Shown piece after piece: positions 30,752 through 40,855 of a stretch of DNA of 64,000 nucleotides. The stretch is from a bacterium (GTDB taxonomy: Bacteria; Pseudomonadota; Alphaproteobacteria; SP197). The DNA is taken from assembly GCA_028821455.1 (NCBI GenBank), contig JAPPGE010000049.1:1-64000 (forward strand), written 5' to 3'. The notes below the pieces were generated by a model. It made no database searches and was not told the DNA's origin. It saw only the letters and a program-made list of their open reading frames with translations. Position numbers and translations under genes: made by a program. Numbering within the stretch: the stretch's first letter is position 1; each line of letters begins with the position of its first letter.

Positions 30752-31744
30752 TCAGGGGTCTCCCAGGCACCCGGCGATGGCGTCACCGAGGGCGCGCATC
30801 ATCTCGAACCATGCGTCCGGACCCGGTTCGAAATCGACACCGATTGGGTCGAGTTCCGCGGTGCGCACGGTCGTTCCCTCGGTCAGGGTCTCCACGAGGT
30901 CCGGTGGAAACTGGGGCTCGATGAAGACGCAACGGACATCGTGCTCGACAAGGGCCTCGCGCAGTTCGACGATCCGCTTCGTGCCGGGCGGGCGGCCCGG
31001 ATCGACGGCGACGGCACCCACGGTGTTGAGACCGAATGCATGCTCGAAATACTGGTAGCCGTCGTGGAACACGACGAATGCACGCTCATGTACCGGCTCC
31101 AGCTGCTCCGCGAGTGACGCTTCCAGTGTGGCGATGCGCTCAAGCATCGAATCGGCGTTGCTGAAATAGATTTCGGCGCCGTCAGGGTCGATGCGGCTGA
31201 GCGCGTCGGCGGAGACTTCGACAATCCGGCTGGCATTTCCGGGATCGAGCCAGATGTGCATATCGAATTCGCCGTGATCGTGACCGTGATCGTCATGTTC
31301 GTCGACGTGTGCTTCCTTGTGCTCGTCGTGCTCGTCGGGCCATAGACCGCCCTCGCGGGTGGGCAACAACTCCATCCTCGCCACTTCGTGCAAGGTGACG
31401 ACTTCGGCGTCGGCTCCGAGGTTCTCGATGGGACGCTCGAGGAACATTTCCATGTTCTCGCCGATCCACACGATGAGGTCCGCCGCGTTCAGCGCCTGCG
31501 CCTCGGACGGGCGCATCTGGTAGGTATGGGGCGACGCGGCGCCCGTGACCATCAGCCCGGGTTCACCGGTCTCTCCCATCACGCCGGAGACAAGGGAATG
31601 GATTGGCTGGATGCTCACGACGACATCCGTTGCCTGAGCATGCGGCACGGAAACGAAGGCAAGGCCGCAAAGGGCGGTACAGACCGCACCCTTGCGCACG
31701 GTCATCGACCGCGCGGAACACAAGAGGCGCATGATACTCTGCAT
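30752..31744 (-). CDS. znuA: Zinc ABC transporter substrate-binding protein
   Basis: VVVSIQPIHSLVSGVMGETGEPGLMVTGAASPHTYQMRPSEAQAL, His-rich HDEHKEAHVDEHDDHGHDHGEFDMHIWLDP. Confidence 0.93.
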   Translation of the reverse strand: MQSIMRLLCSARSMTVRKGAVCTALCGLAFVSVPHAQATDVVVSIQPIHSLVSGVMGETGEPGLMVTGAASPHTYQMRPSEAQALNAADLIVWIGENMEMFLERPIENLGADAEVVTLHEVARMELLPTREGGLWPDEHDEHKEAHVDEHDDHGHDHGEFDMHIWLDPGNASRIVEVSADALSRIDPDGAEIYFSNADSMLERIATLEASLAEQLEPVHERAFVVFHDGYQYFEHAFGLNTVGAVAVDPGRPPGTKRIVELREALVEHDVRCVFIEPQFPPDLVETLTEGTTVRTAELDPIGVDFEPGPDAWFEMMRALGDAIAGCLGDP

Positions 31745-31897
31745 GATGTGTCTCCAGTTTGAATTGCAGGGCGAAGGCCCCGCAGGTTCGCCTGGTGATC
31801 GCTCCCCCTTGAAGGATGGAAAGCAAGGAGCCCCGTCGCGGACGGCCTTCATCAAGGCCCGCGTCAGCCTGGACATGGCGGCCATGCCGACTTCATC

Positions 31898-31936
31898 GTG
31901 CCTCTTGGTTCAGTTCAAGCAACCACCAAGAGGCAC
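31898..31936. repeat. Perfect 12-bp inverted repeat (gtgcctcttggt / accaagaggcac), 15-nt spacer
   Basis: Arms 31898-31909 and 31925-31936, in the znuA/pit divergent intergenic region. Confidence 0.8.
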
Positions 31937-32327
31937 AGGATAGTGTGCAGGGAGGCTCTTGCAACTCTCCCGGGATGTGAGGCGAGGATCCCGCGATGTC
32001 GGAGGCTTGTCCGAGGACCACCCTCGGTCATCAGTGGATTCGGGTCGGCGGACATGCGGCACAAGGCGCGGTGCCGATGGCGCGCCGTTTGACGCATGAC
32101 GTCGCGGACGCCTTGCGCCTTCCCTGGCAAGAACCCTGCGTCATGATCCTGGGAAGGTGCCGGCATCGTCCGGGAGTCCTGAGAATTGGTCGCTCAGGCG
32201 GATGACTGACCGGGGCCGACGGCTGTATGGTGTGGTTCCTTGTTCCCCACGCGCGTGCGTTGAGTTCGGGCCGAATGTGCGTTGGAACGCCCATGCCGAA
32301 CGGCGTTGACCCCGGGAGACGCGCTTC

Positions 32328-33602
32328 GTGGACATGAGCCTGACAATCATTCTGATTGCGGCCATCGCCGCCGGTCTCTACATGGCCTGGGCGATCGGCG
32401 CCAACGACGTGGCAAACTCGATGGGAACGTCGGTCGGCTCGGGCGCGATCACGGTCGGCGGCGCCATCGTGATAGCCGGAACGTTCGAGTTCCTGGGGGC
32501 GTTTCTTGCCGGCGGTGAGGTCACCTCGACGATCCGCAAGGGCATCATCGACGCCGAGGCGCTCGAGCACGATCCCGACCTGCTGGTCGTCGGCATGCTG
32601 GCAGCGCTTCTGGCGGCTGCCTCCTGGCTCACGGTCGCCTCCAGGTTTGGATGGCCCGTATCGACGACGCACTCGATCGTCGGAGCCATCATCGGGTTCG
32701 CCGTGGTCGCAATCGGCATCGAGGCCGTCCACTGGTGGGATGTGGCAACGATCGCAGCGAGCTGGGTGGTCACCCCGGTGCTCGCCGGATTGATCGCATT
32801 TCTCCTGGTGCTGAGCGTGCAGTGGCTGATCTTCGACAAGGACGATCCGGCCATCCAGGCCCGCCGGTATGTGCCCATCTACATCTTCGCCGCAGTGCTC
32901 GTGACCGCCACCGTGACCTTCGTCAAGGGCCTCAAACATGTCGGCCTGGATCTGAGCATGCCGATGGCGATCCTCTATTCGGTGCTCATGGCCGGCATGG
33001 TTGCCATCATCTGCCGGCTGGTCATCAACAGATTGCGCTTCCGGAGCCTCGACGCTCCCACAGGGGGACAATCGCGGTTCAACGACGTCGAGAAAGTGTT
33101 CGGCATCCTCATGATCGTGACCGCGTCGGGCATGGCCTTCGCGCACGGCTCAAACGACGTTGCCAACGCGATCGGGCCTGTCGCCGCGATCGTGGGCGTG
33201 GTGTCGACCGGCGGGGTCGCCGCAAAGTCGGCGGTTCCGGTCTGGGTGCTGCTGGTCGGCGCGGCCGGAATCGTCGTCGGCCTGGCGACGTTCGGTTACC
33301 GGGTCATGGCGACCATCGGCAGGAAGATCACCGAGCTCACGCCGAGCCGCGGATTCGCCGCCGAGTTCGCCGCCGCATCGACGGTCGTCGTGGCAAGCGG
33401 CACGGGACTGCCGGTTTCGACCACCCAGACGCTGGTGGGCGCCGTGCTGGGGGTAGGGCTCGCGCGCGGGGTGGGGGCCCTCGATTTGGGCGTGGTCCGC
33501 AACATCTTCGTATCATGGGTGGTGACGCTTCCGGTCGGGGCGGCGCTCGCGGTTGCGTTCTATTTCGTCCTGTCGGCGATATTCCTTCAAGGGGCCGGAT
33601 GA
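32328..33602 (+). CDS. Inorganic phosphate (Pit-type) transporter
   Basis: GANDVANSMGTSVGSGAI and AHGSNDVANAIGPVAAI duplicated GANDVAN motifs; start GTG 32328 or ATG 32334. Confidence 0.92.
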   Translation: MDMSLTIILIAAIAAGLYMAWAIGANDVANSMGTSVGSGAITVGGAIVIAGTFEFLGAFLAGGEVTSTIRKGIIDAEALEHDPDLLVVGMLAALLAAASWLTVASRFGWPVSTTHSIVGAIIGFAVVAIGIEAVHWWDVATIAASWVVTPVLAGLIAFLLVLSVQWLIFDKDDPAIQARRYVPIYIFAAVLVTATVTFVKGLKHVGLDLSMPMAILYSVLMAGMVAIICRLVINRLRFRSLDAPTGGQSRFNDVEKVFGILMIVTASGMAFAHGSNDVANAIGPVAAIVGVVSTGGVAAKSAVPVWVLLVGAAGIVVGLATFGYRVMATIGRKITELTPSRGFAAEFAAASTVVVASGTGLPVSTTQTLVGAVLGVGLARGVGALDLGVVRNIFVSWVVTLPVGAALAVAFYFVLSAIFLQGAG

Positions 33603-34267
33603 TGAGGATTGCCGAGGAATTCCTTCTCCTGCTCCGCGACGAGGACGGAGCACTGTCGCGGGCTCCGGAATGGCTGGTCCGCTACGCGCTGGGCGGGGCG
33701 GTCCTGATGGACCTCGCATTGGAGAACCGCATCGACACCGACGCCGAGCGGCTGTTCCTGATCGATGCGGCGCCGGTTGGCGATCCCCTGCTCGATCCGA
33801 TACTCGTCGAGATCGCGCAATCCGGAAGGACCCATGACGCGCTCTACTGGGTGGAGCATGCGACCCACCATGCCGACGAAATTCGCGAGACCGCGCTGAC
33901 ACGGCTGGTCAGGAACAGCGTCCTGACTGTCAGCGATGACCGCTTCCTCAGGATATTCGGAACACGGCACTATTTTCTCGCCGATGCGGAGGTCGAGCGC
34001 GATCTGTTCCGGCGAATTCGGGACGTGCTCCTGACCGACACGATTCCCGAACCGAGGGATATCGTGATCGTCACCCTGGCAGACGGCTGCGGGCTGATCG
34101 GTCATGTCTTGTCCGCCGACGAACTGGCCGGGGTCTCCGAACGCATCGCCCTGGTGCGAAAGCTGGAACTGATCGGCCGGACCTTTCTGACCGCGCTTGA
34201 CCTCGCCATCCAGCCCGCCGGGGGAAGGTTCAGTCACGGTCCGTCCAAGAGCTCCGGTGACGGATAG
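33599..34267 (+). CDS. GPP34 (GOLPH3/Vps74-like) family protein
   Basis: EEFLLLLRDEDGALSRAPEWLVRYALGGAVLMDLALENRIDTDAERLFLIDAAPVGDPLLDPILVEI; overlaps the pit stop codon. Confidence 0.8.
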   Translation: MMRIAEEFLLLLRDEDGALSRAPEWLVRYALGGAVLMDLALENRIDTDAERLFLIDAAPVGDPLLDPILVEIAQSGRTHDALYWVEHATHHADEIRETALTRLVRNSVLTVSDDRFLRIFGTRHYFLADAEVERDLFRRIRDVLLTDTIPEPRDIVIVTLADGCGLIGHVLSADELAGVSERIALVRKLELIGRTFLTALDLAIQPAGGRFSHGPSKSSGDG

Positions 34268-34457
34268 CCAAACGCGGTTCCGTCCTCCGCCCGATCCTTG
34301 AACGAACGTTTCGAAAATCTGTTGAAAGGCATCGACGCCGTGGCACAGAGGTAGAGATCCATATCTTCCTCCCGCGGTGGACCCCAGCGGGGGCGGGGAA
34401 TAGTGTGCGGGCCACCACCGGGGCTAACAACGCTTGCGTGGTCGGGATTGACGTCGC

Positions 34458-35603
34458 ATGAACCTTGAGCCGAGTGCGGAACAGATTGCCTTGTTCGACG
34501 TGGCCCGGGCCTTCGCGCGCGACCGTCTGGCGCCCGTGGCCCGGGATCTCGAGGAGGCCGGGACCATACCGCGATCCCTGCTTCGCGAAGCCGGCGAACT
34601 GGGCCTCGGAGGCCTGTTTGTCACCGGGGAACTCGGGGGTGCGGACCTTTCCAGGCTCGACGGCACCTTCGTGTTCGAGGCCCTGGGTGCCGGATGCCCC
34701 TCGATCGCGGCCTACGTCTCGATCCACAACATGTGTGCGGCCATGATCGACCGGTACGGCTCACCGGACCAGCGCGCACGATGGCTCCCGGGGCTGGTGG
34801 CCATGGATCTCGTCGCCGCCTACTGCCTGACCGAGCCCGGCAGCGGATCCGATGCCGCCGCCCTTGTCACGAGCGCCCGCGAAGACGGCGAATCTTTTGT
34901 GCTCAACGGCACCAAGAGCTTCATCTCCGGCGCCGGACTTGCCGACCTCTACCTCGTCATGGCGCGCACCGGCGATGCGGGTCCGCGAGGCATCTCCTGC
35001 ATTGCCATCGAGGCCGGCACCCCGGGCCTTGGTTTCGGTGCACCGGAAGAGAAGATGGGATGGCGGGCACAGCCCACGGCCGACGTGATCATGGACGAAT
35101 GCCGCGTCGACGCCGGCAACCTCGTGGGCGAGGCCGGCGCCGGTTTTCGCCAGGCGATGGCGGGGCTCGACGGTGGCCGTCTCAACCTTGCCGCCGTCTC
35201 CCTTGGCGCGGCCCAGGAAGCCCTCGACCGCAGTATCGCCTACATGAGCGGGCGCCGCGCCTTCGGCGCCACCCTTGATCAGTTCCAGGCCCTGCAGTTC
35301 CGGCTGGCCGACATGGCGACGGAACTCGAGGCATCGCGCAGCCTGTTGCGCCAGGCTGCATGGAAGCTCGACCACGGCGCCGGCGATGCCACGGTGCAGT
35401 GCGCCATGGCAAAGCGCTTCGTCACCGACACCGCGTTCCGCGTGGCCAACGACGCCCTGCAGCTCCACGGAGGTTATGGCTATCTCGCGGACTACGGCAT
35501 CGAAAAGACCGTGCGCGATCTCAGGGTGCACCAGATACTTGAGGGAACCAACGAGATCATGCGCCTCATCATCAGCCGTGCGCTGACCGGTCCGCGTACG
35601 TGA
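34458..35603 (+). CDS. Acyl-CoA dehydrogenase, probably isobutyryl-CoA dehydrogenase
   Basis: AYCLTEPGSGSDAAAL, LQLHGGYGYLADYGIEKTVRDLRVHQILEGTNEIMR; operon context with valine-degradation genes. Confidence 0.88.
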   Translation: MNLEPSAEQIALFDVARAFARDRLAPVARDLEEAGTIPRSLLREAGELGLGGLFVTGELGGADLSRLDGTFVFEALGAGCPSIAAYVSIHNMCAAMIDRYGSPDQRARWLPGLVAMDLVAAYCLTEPGSGSDAAALVTSAREDGESFVLNGTKSFISGAGLADLYLVMARTGDAGPRGISCIAIEAGTPGLGFGAPEEKMGWRAQPTADVIMDECRVDAGNLVGEAGAGFRQAMAGLDGGRLNLAAVSLGAAQEALDRSIAYMSGRRAFGATLDQFQALQFRLADMATELEASRSLLRQAAWKLDHGAGDATVQCAMAKRFVTDTAFRVANDALQLHGGYGYLADYGIEKTVRDLRVHQILEGTNEIMRLIISRALTGPRT

Positions 35604-36649
35604 CAGGGGACCTCCGGACATGGCGTGAGGGAGGCCTCGGCCGCCTTGTGCTCGACAGGCCCGGGGCTCTCAACGCCCTCACCCACTCCATGGTGAGGGA
35701 ACTCCTGGAGGTGCTCGGCGCATGGAGGGACGTCGATGACGTCACCGGTGTCGTCATCGAGGGAAACGGTGACAAGGCGTTCTCGGCGGGCGGCGACATT
35801 CTCGGCCTGTGGCAGCACGGCAGGCGCGGAGACCACGCCTTCGGGCGCGCCTTCTGGCGCGACGAGTACCGGCTCGACCGGATGATCGCGCGCTATCCCA
35901 AGCCCTTTGTCGCGCTCATGGACGGCATCGTGATGGGCGGCGGCGTGGGCGTGTCCGCCCATGGATCGCACCGCATCGTGACCGAGCGGTCCGTCGTCGC
36001 CATGCCGGAGGTGTCCATCGGCTTCCTCCCCGATGTCGGCGGCACCTGGATCCTGTCGCGCGCGCCGGGGCGACTGGGCGAGTATCTCGCCCTGACGGCC
36101 ACGCGCCTGGGTCCGGCGGACGCCATTGCCGCCGGTTTTGCCGACCGCTTCATGGCATCCGATCGCCTCCCGGAACTGGTGAGGCGCCTGGAGACCGAGG
36201 GAACGTACTGCGTCGACCGGCTGGCCGGTGCACCGCCCGGCGGTTTCCTCGAAGCGCGCCTCGACGAGATCGACGAAGCGTTCTCGGCGGCAGACGGCCC
36301 GGCCATCGTCGCCCGGCTGGAGAGTTCTTCCTCGCCATGGGCAGACGAGGCTGCCAGCGCCATCCGGCGTCACTCGCCGCTGTCGGTCGCCTGTGCGCTG
36401 GAGGCCGTGCGCGCGGCACGCCGGCTGGCAGATCTCGAAAGCTGCCTTGCCATGGAGTTCCGCTTCGCCTGGCGGGCGACGCAGCAGACCGACTTCCTCG
36501 AGGGCATCCGCGCCGCGATCATCGACAGGGACGGGCGTCCGTGCTGGCGCCATGCCCGTCTCGAGGACGTGACACCCGCCGAGGTCGCCCAACTGTTCGC
36601 GCCCCTCGGCGACGAGGAACTTGACCTCAAGGGAGACAGAGAACGATGA
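35600..36649 (+). CDS. 3-hydroxyisobutyryl-CoA hydrolase (crotonase superfamily)
   Basis: LDRPGALNALTHSMVREL, KPFVALMDGIVMGGGVGVSAHGSHRIVTERSVVAMPEVSIGFLPDVGGTW. Confidence 0.87.
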   Translation: MTGDLRTWREGGLGRLVLDRPGALNALTHSMVRELLEVLGAWRDVDDVTGVVIEGNGDKAFSAGGDILGLWQHGRRGDHAFGRAFWRDEYRLDRMIARYPKPFVALMDGIVMGGGVGVSAHGSHRIVTERSVVAMPEVSIGFLPDVGGTWILSRAPGRLGEYLALTATRLGPADAIAAGFADRFMASDRLPELVRRLETEGTYCVDRLAGAPPGGFLEARLDEIDEAFSAADGPAIVARLESSSSPWADEAASAIRRHSPLSVACALEAVRAARRLADLESCLAMEFRFAWRATQQTDFLEGIRAAIIDRDGRPCWRHARLEDVTPAEVAQLFAPLGDEELDLKGDRER

Positions 36650-37533
36650 CCTCAGTCGGATTCATCGGCCTTGGCAACATGGGAACGCCCATGGCCTGCA
36701 ACCTGGTGGCAGCGGGTCTCCAGGTCACCGGCCACGACGTGGCGGAGGGAGCCCGCACCGTGGCGGCTGCGAAGGGTGTCGACATCGCCGACAGCGCGGT
36801 CGCCGCGGCGGCGAACCGCGACGTCGTCATCACCATGCTGCCGGACGGTGCCGCCCTCCTCGAGGTCTACCGCACGATCATGGCCGACGTGCGGGCGGGC
36901 ACGGTCTTGATGGACTGCTCGACGGTCGACATCGCATCAGCAAGAAAGGCGCACGACATGGCGGCGGAACGAAACCTGCCGTCGGTCGATGCGCCGGTTT
37001 CCGGGGGCATCGCCGGCGCCGAGGCGGGAACGCTCACCTTCATGGTCGGCGGGGATCCACAAGCCTGCGAGGCCGTCCGCCCGCTTCTCGACATCATGGG
37101 CCGCACGATCGTCCTGTGCGGAGGCCCGGGATGCGGCCAGGCGGTCAAGATCTGCAACAACATGATTCTCGGAATCTCGATGATCGGCGTCTGCGAGGCG
37201 CTCACCCTCGCCAGGGAACTCGAGCTCGAGCCTGAGCGGGTGTTCGATGTCGTCTCGACCTCGTCGGGGTCGTGCTGGTCGATGAACGACTATTGCCCGC
37301 TGCCGGGTGTCGGCCCGGAGAGCCCGGCCGATCACGACTACAGGCCGGGATTTGCCGCAGCCCTCATGTTGAAGGACCTGGGCCTGAGCCAGCAGGCGGC
37401 CGCGTCGGTGGACGTCGCCACCCCGATGGGAGCGATGGCGGCCTCCGTCTACGAGACCATGGTGGCGTCGGGCATGGGCCACCTCGACTTTTCGGCGGTC
37501 ATCCGGCATGTCCGGTCGCTGACGAGGGAGTGA
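36646..37533 (+). CDS. mmsB: 3-hydroxyisobutyrate dehydrogenase
   Basis: VGFIGLGNMGTPMACNLVAAG, DAPVSGGIAGAEAGTLTFMVGG, GQAVKICNNMILGISMIG. Confidence 0.92.
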   Translation: MTSVGFIGLGNMGTPMACNLVAAGLQVTGHDVAEGARTVAAAKGVDIADSAVAAAANRDVVITMLPDGAALLEVYRTIMADVRAGTVLMDCSTVDIASARKAHDMAAERNLPSVDAPVSGGIAGAEAGTLTFMVGGDPQACEAVRPLLDIMGRTIVLCGGPGCGQAVKICNNMILGISMIGVCEALTLARELELEPERVFDVVSTSSGSCWSMNDYCPLPGVGPESPADHDYRPGFAAALMLKDLGLSQQAAASVDVATPMGAMAASVYETMVASGMGHLDFSAVIRHVRSLTRE

Positions 37534-37539
37534 TCCAGC

Positions 37540-38310
37540 ATGTCGGAACACATCATCGTCGAGCGCGACCGGAAGGTCCTGCTCGTCCGTCTCAACCGGC
37601 CCCAGGCACTCAACGCTCTCAACACCGCCCTCGCCAGGGAACTCGTCTGTGTCCTCGAAGAGGCCGACCAGGACCCCGGCATCGGCGCTCTTGTCATCAC
37701 CGGCTCGGAGAAGGCCTTTGCCGCCGGCGCCGACATCCGGGAGATGGCATCCAGGGACTTCGCCTCCGTCTTCGGAGACGACCCTTTTTCCGAGTGGGAT
37801 CGCTTTCAGTCCCTGCGGACACCTACCATCGCCGCTGTCGCCGGCTATGCCCTGGGCGGCGGATGCGAACTCGCGATGATGTGCGACATCATCATCGCCG
37901 CCGAGGATGCCCGGTTCGGCCAGCCGGAAATCAGGCTTGGCGTCATGCCGGGCATGGGCGGCACGCAGCGCCTTGCCCGGGCGATCGGCAAGGCAAAGGC
38001 CGTCGATCTCATCCTGACCGGGCGCACGATGGATGCCGCGGAAGCCGAACGGTCCGGGCTGGTGGCGCGCGTCGTGCCCGCCGACCGGCTGATCGACGAG
38101 GCCCTCGAGGTGGCGCATGCCATCGCCGGACACGGCCGCCTCGCCACGCGCATGGCCAAGGAGGCGATCAACCGCGCCTTCGAGACCTCGCTCGCCGAGG
38201 GTCTCGCCTTCGAGAAACGCGCCTTCCAGTCTCTCTTCGCCACCGACGATCAGAAGGAAGGCATGGCCGCCTTCATCGAAAAACGCCCACCCCGCTTCAC
38301 GAATTCCTGA
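37540..38310 (+). CDS. Enoyl-CoA hydratase
   Basis: [65 protein letters not shown]. Confidence 0.93.
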   Translation: MSEHIIVERDRKVLLVRLNRPQALNALNTALARELVCVLEEADQDPGIGALVITGSEKAFAAGADIREMASRDFASVFGDDPFSEWDRFQSLRTPTIAAVAGYALGGGCELAMMCDIIIAAEDARFGQPEIRLGVMPGMGGTQRLARAIGKAKAVDLILTGRTMDAAEAERSGLVARVVPADRLIDEALEVAHAIAGHGRLATRMAKEAINRAFETSLAEGLAFEKRAFQSLFATDDQKEGMAAFIEKRPPRFTNS

Positions 38311-38317
38311 CGGGCGG

Positions 38318-39148
38318 TCAGTCCCTCAGGAGTTCGTTGATGCCGGTCTTGGCGCGCGTCCTCTCATCCACCTGCTTGATGATGACGGCGCAGTAGAGCG
38401 AGGGGCCGCCCGGGACCTTCGGTGGCAGCGCTCCCGGCACCACCACCGAACCGGCGGGAACGCGCCCGGTGATGGTTTCTCCGGTTTCACGATAGACGAT
38501 CCGGGTGGAGGCGCCGATGAAGACACCCATGGAGAGCACCGAACCCTTCTCGACGATCACGCCTTCGACGACCTCGCTGCGGGCGCCTATGAAACAGTCG
38601 TCCTCGATGATCACGGGTGCTGCCTGCAGAGGCTCGAGGACGCCGCCCAGACCCGCACCTCCGGAAATGTGACAGTTGCGGCCCACCTGGGCGCAGCTCC
38701 CCACGGTGGCCCACGTGTCCACCATCGTCCCCTCGCCGACCCAGGCGCCGACGTTGACGAAACTCGGCATCAGCACGACACCGGGAGCGACATAGGCGCC
38801 GTGACGGACGATGGCGTGCGGCACCGCCCGGAATCCGGCCGCCGCGAACCGGGCCTCATCCCATCCCTCGAACTTGTTCTCCACCTTGTCGTACCAGCTG
38901 GCATCGGTGCCCGGGGCGCCCGGAATGGTCCGGGTTTCGGTCAGCCTGAAGGACAGCAGAACCGCCTTCTTCAGCCATTCGTTGATGATCCAGCCGCCGG
39001 CGCCCGGTTCGGCAATGCGGCATTCACCGGAATCCAGCAGGTCGACTGCCTGGAGAACCGCGTCCCGGACGGGCCCTTCGGTGGCGGTGTTGATCGTGGT
39101 CCTGGCGTCCCAGGCCTCCTCGATCGTGGTCTGGAGATCGTGCGTCAT
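38318..39148 (-). CDS. dapD: Tetrahydrodipicolinate N-succinyltransferase
   Basis: [76 protein letters not shown]. Confidence 0.96.
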   Translation of the reverse strand: MTHDLQTTIEEAWDARTTINTATEGPVRDAVLQAVDLLDSGECRIAEPGAGGWIINEWLKKAVLLSFRLTETRTIPGAPGTDASWYDKVENKFEGWDEARFAAAGFRAVPHAIVRHGAYVAPGVVLMPSFVNVGAWVGEGTMVDTWATVGSCAQVGRNCHISGGAGLGGVLEPLQAAPVIIEDDCFIGARSEVVEGVIVEKGSVLSMGVFIGASTRIVYRETGETITGRVPAGSVVVPGALPPKVPGGPSLYCAVIIKQVDERTRAKTGINELLRD

Positions 39149-39846
39149 CGGGGGACACCTTTCCGTCTGGTGGAGAGCGAAGCGCCGCCGGATCGGAGAA
39201 GGGCGGCCAGCCAGACGGCGAGATCCGGCGTGTGATGGTCGATGTGATCGCCGGCCGCGTCTGACGGTTCACCGACCAGGACCGTGGTCATGCCGAGATC
39301 CTTGGCCGGCTTGAGGTTGCGTGCGAGGTCCTCGAAGTAGATGGCCCGGGCGGGATCGATGTCGTGACGCCGGATGAGCGCCTGGTAGACGACGGGATCG
39401 GGCTTCGGGATGTATCCCGAGGCGACGATGTCGAACACGGCCTCGAAACAGCCGGCGACCCCCAGGCGCTCCATGGCGCGCATGGCGTGCGGCCGATCGC
39501 CATTGGTGAAGATCAACTTGCGTCCCGGCAGTTCCTCCAGCGTGCGGGCAAGATCCGGATTCTCCGGTATCGGCGACCAGTCGATGTCGTGCACGAAGGC
39601 GAGGAACTCCTCGGGGTCACAGTCATGGATCTTCATCAGGCCGTTCAGCGTGGTGCCGTGCTCGAGGTAGTACTGCTTCTGCAACGCCCGTGCCTGGCCG
39701 TGCTCGAGCCCGAGGAACTCCGCGATGTAGATGGTCATGCGGTCGGTGACCTGGTCGAAGAAGCCGAACCGGGCGGAATAGAGCGTGTTGTCCAGATCGA
39801 AGATCCAGGTGTCCACGTTTCCGAAAATGCGTTCTGCGGCTCTCAC
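39145..39846 (-). CDS. HAD-family pyrimidine 5'-nucleotidase
   Basis: [58 protein letters not shown]. Confidence 0.88.
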   Translation of the reverse strand: MRAAERIFGNVDTWIFDLDNTLYSARFGFFDQVTDRMTIYIAEFLGLEHGQARALQKQYYLEHGTTLNGLMKIHDCDPEEFLAFVHDIDWSPIPENPDLARTLEELPGRKLIFTNGDRPHAMRAMERLGVAGCFEAVFDIVASGYIPKPDPVVYQALIRRHDIDPARAIYFEDLARNLKPAKDLGMTTVLVGEPSDAAGDHIDHHTPDLAVWLAALLRSGGASLSTRRKGVPR

Positions 39847-40763
39847 GCGTTGATCTTCGTGCCGGTGCCGTTTTCCGTGAACAGCTCGAGCAGCAGGACA
39901 TGGGGAATGCGGCCGTCAAGGACGTGGGCGGCGCCGACGTCGCTCTCCAGGGCCGTCAGACAGGTCTCGAGCTTCGGAATCATGCCGCCGGTGATGGCCC
40001 CGGTGTCGAACAGCTTCTTCGCTTCCAGGAGCGACATCTCCGAGATGAGCGTGCCCTCGGCGTCGAGCACTCCCGGGACATCGGTAAGCAACAGCAGCTT
40101 CGGCGCCTTCAGCGCCACGGCGATGGCGCCGGCCGCGGTATCGGCGTTGATGTTGTAGGTATCGCCGTTCTCGGCAATCCCCACCGGAGCGATGACAGGT
40201 ATCGCCTGGGTCGACGCCAGGAGCGTCAGGATGTCGGCGTTGACCTTCTCGGGCTCGCCGACAAATCCGAGGTCGATGACTCCCTCGATGTTCGAATCGG
40301 GATCGCGGGTCAGACGCTCGACCTTGCGGGCCTGCAGAAGACGCCCGTCCTTGCCCGAGATGCCGATCGCAAGACCGCCCTCGGCATTGATCGACGACAC
40401 GATCTTCTTGTTGATGGAGCCGGCCAGGACCATCTCCACCACGTCCATGGATCGCTTGTCGGTGACTCGCAGGCCGTCGACAAACTGCGACTCGATCGCC
40501 AGGTCGTCGAGCATGGAACCGATCTGAGGCCCGCCACCGTGGACGATGACCGGGTTGATTCCCACCTGCTTGATGAGGACGACGTCGCGGGCGAAGTCCC
40601 GCGCCAGCTTGTCGTTCCCCATGGCGTGACCGCCATACTTGATGACGAAGGTGCACCCGGAAAACTGGCGCAGATAGGGCAGTGCTTCCGCCAGGGTCTC
40701 GGCGGTTCTCAACCAGTGCTTGGTGACAGCGATGTTCTTTTCGGCAGTGCCGCGCCTGATCAT
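39843..40763 (-). CDS. argB: Acetylglutamate kinase
   Basis: TFVIKYGGHAMGNDKLARDFARDVVLIKQVGINPVIVHGGGPQIGSMLDDL, YNINADTAAGAIAVALKAPKLLLLTDVPGVLD. Confidence 0.96.
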   Translation of the reverse strand: MIRRGTAEKNIAVTKHWLRTAETLAEALPYLRQFSGCTFVIKYGGHAMGNDKLARDFARDVVLIKQVGINPVIVHGGGPQIGSMLDDLAIESQFVDGLRVTDKRSMDVVEMVLAGSINKKIVSSINAEGGLAIGISGKDGRLLQARKVERLTRDPDSNIEGVIDLGFVGEPEKVNADILTLLASTQAIPVIAPVGIAENGDTYNINADTAAGAIAVALKAPKLLLLTDVPGVLDAEGTLISEMSLLEAKKLFDTGAITGGMIPKLETCLTALESDVGAAHVLDGRIPHVLLLELFTENGTGTKINA

Positions 40764-40855
40764 GGAGGGCCGCCTTCATTCACCCGAATCCGGCAAGGGA
40801 TGGCTCAGAGGATAGTCCGGTTGTTCCGGCAGGTGCAAACCGGCTGCCTCGGGCC

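Noticed and set aside
31680-32330. Zur box upstream of znuA
   Set aside because: No AT-rich TGTTAT..ATAACA-like dyad seen; regulation by Zur cannot be supported from sequence alone.
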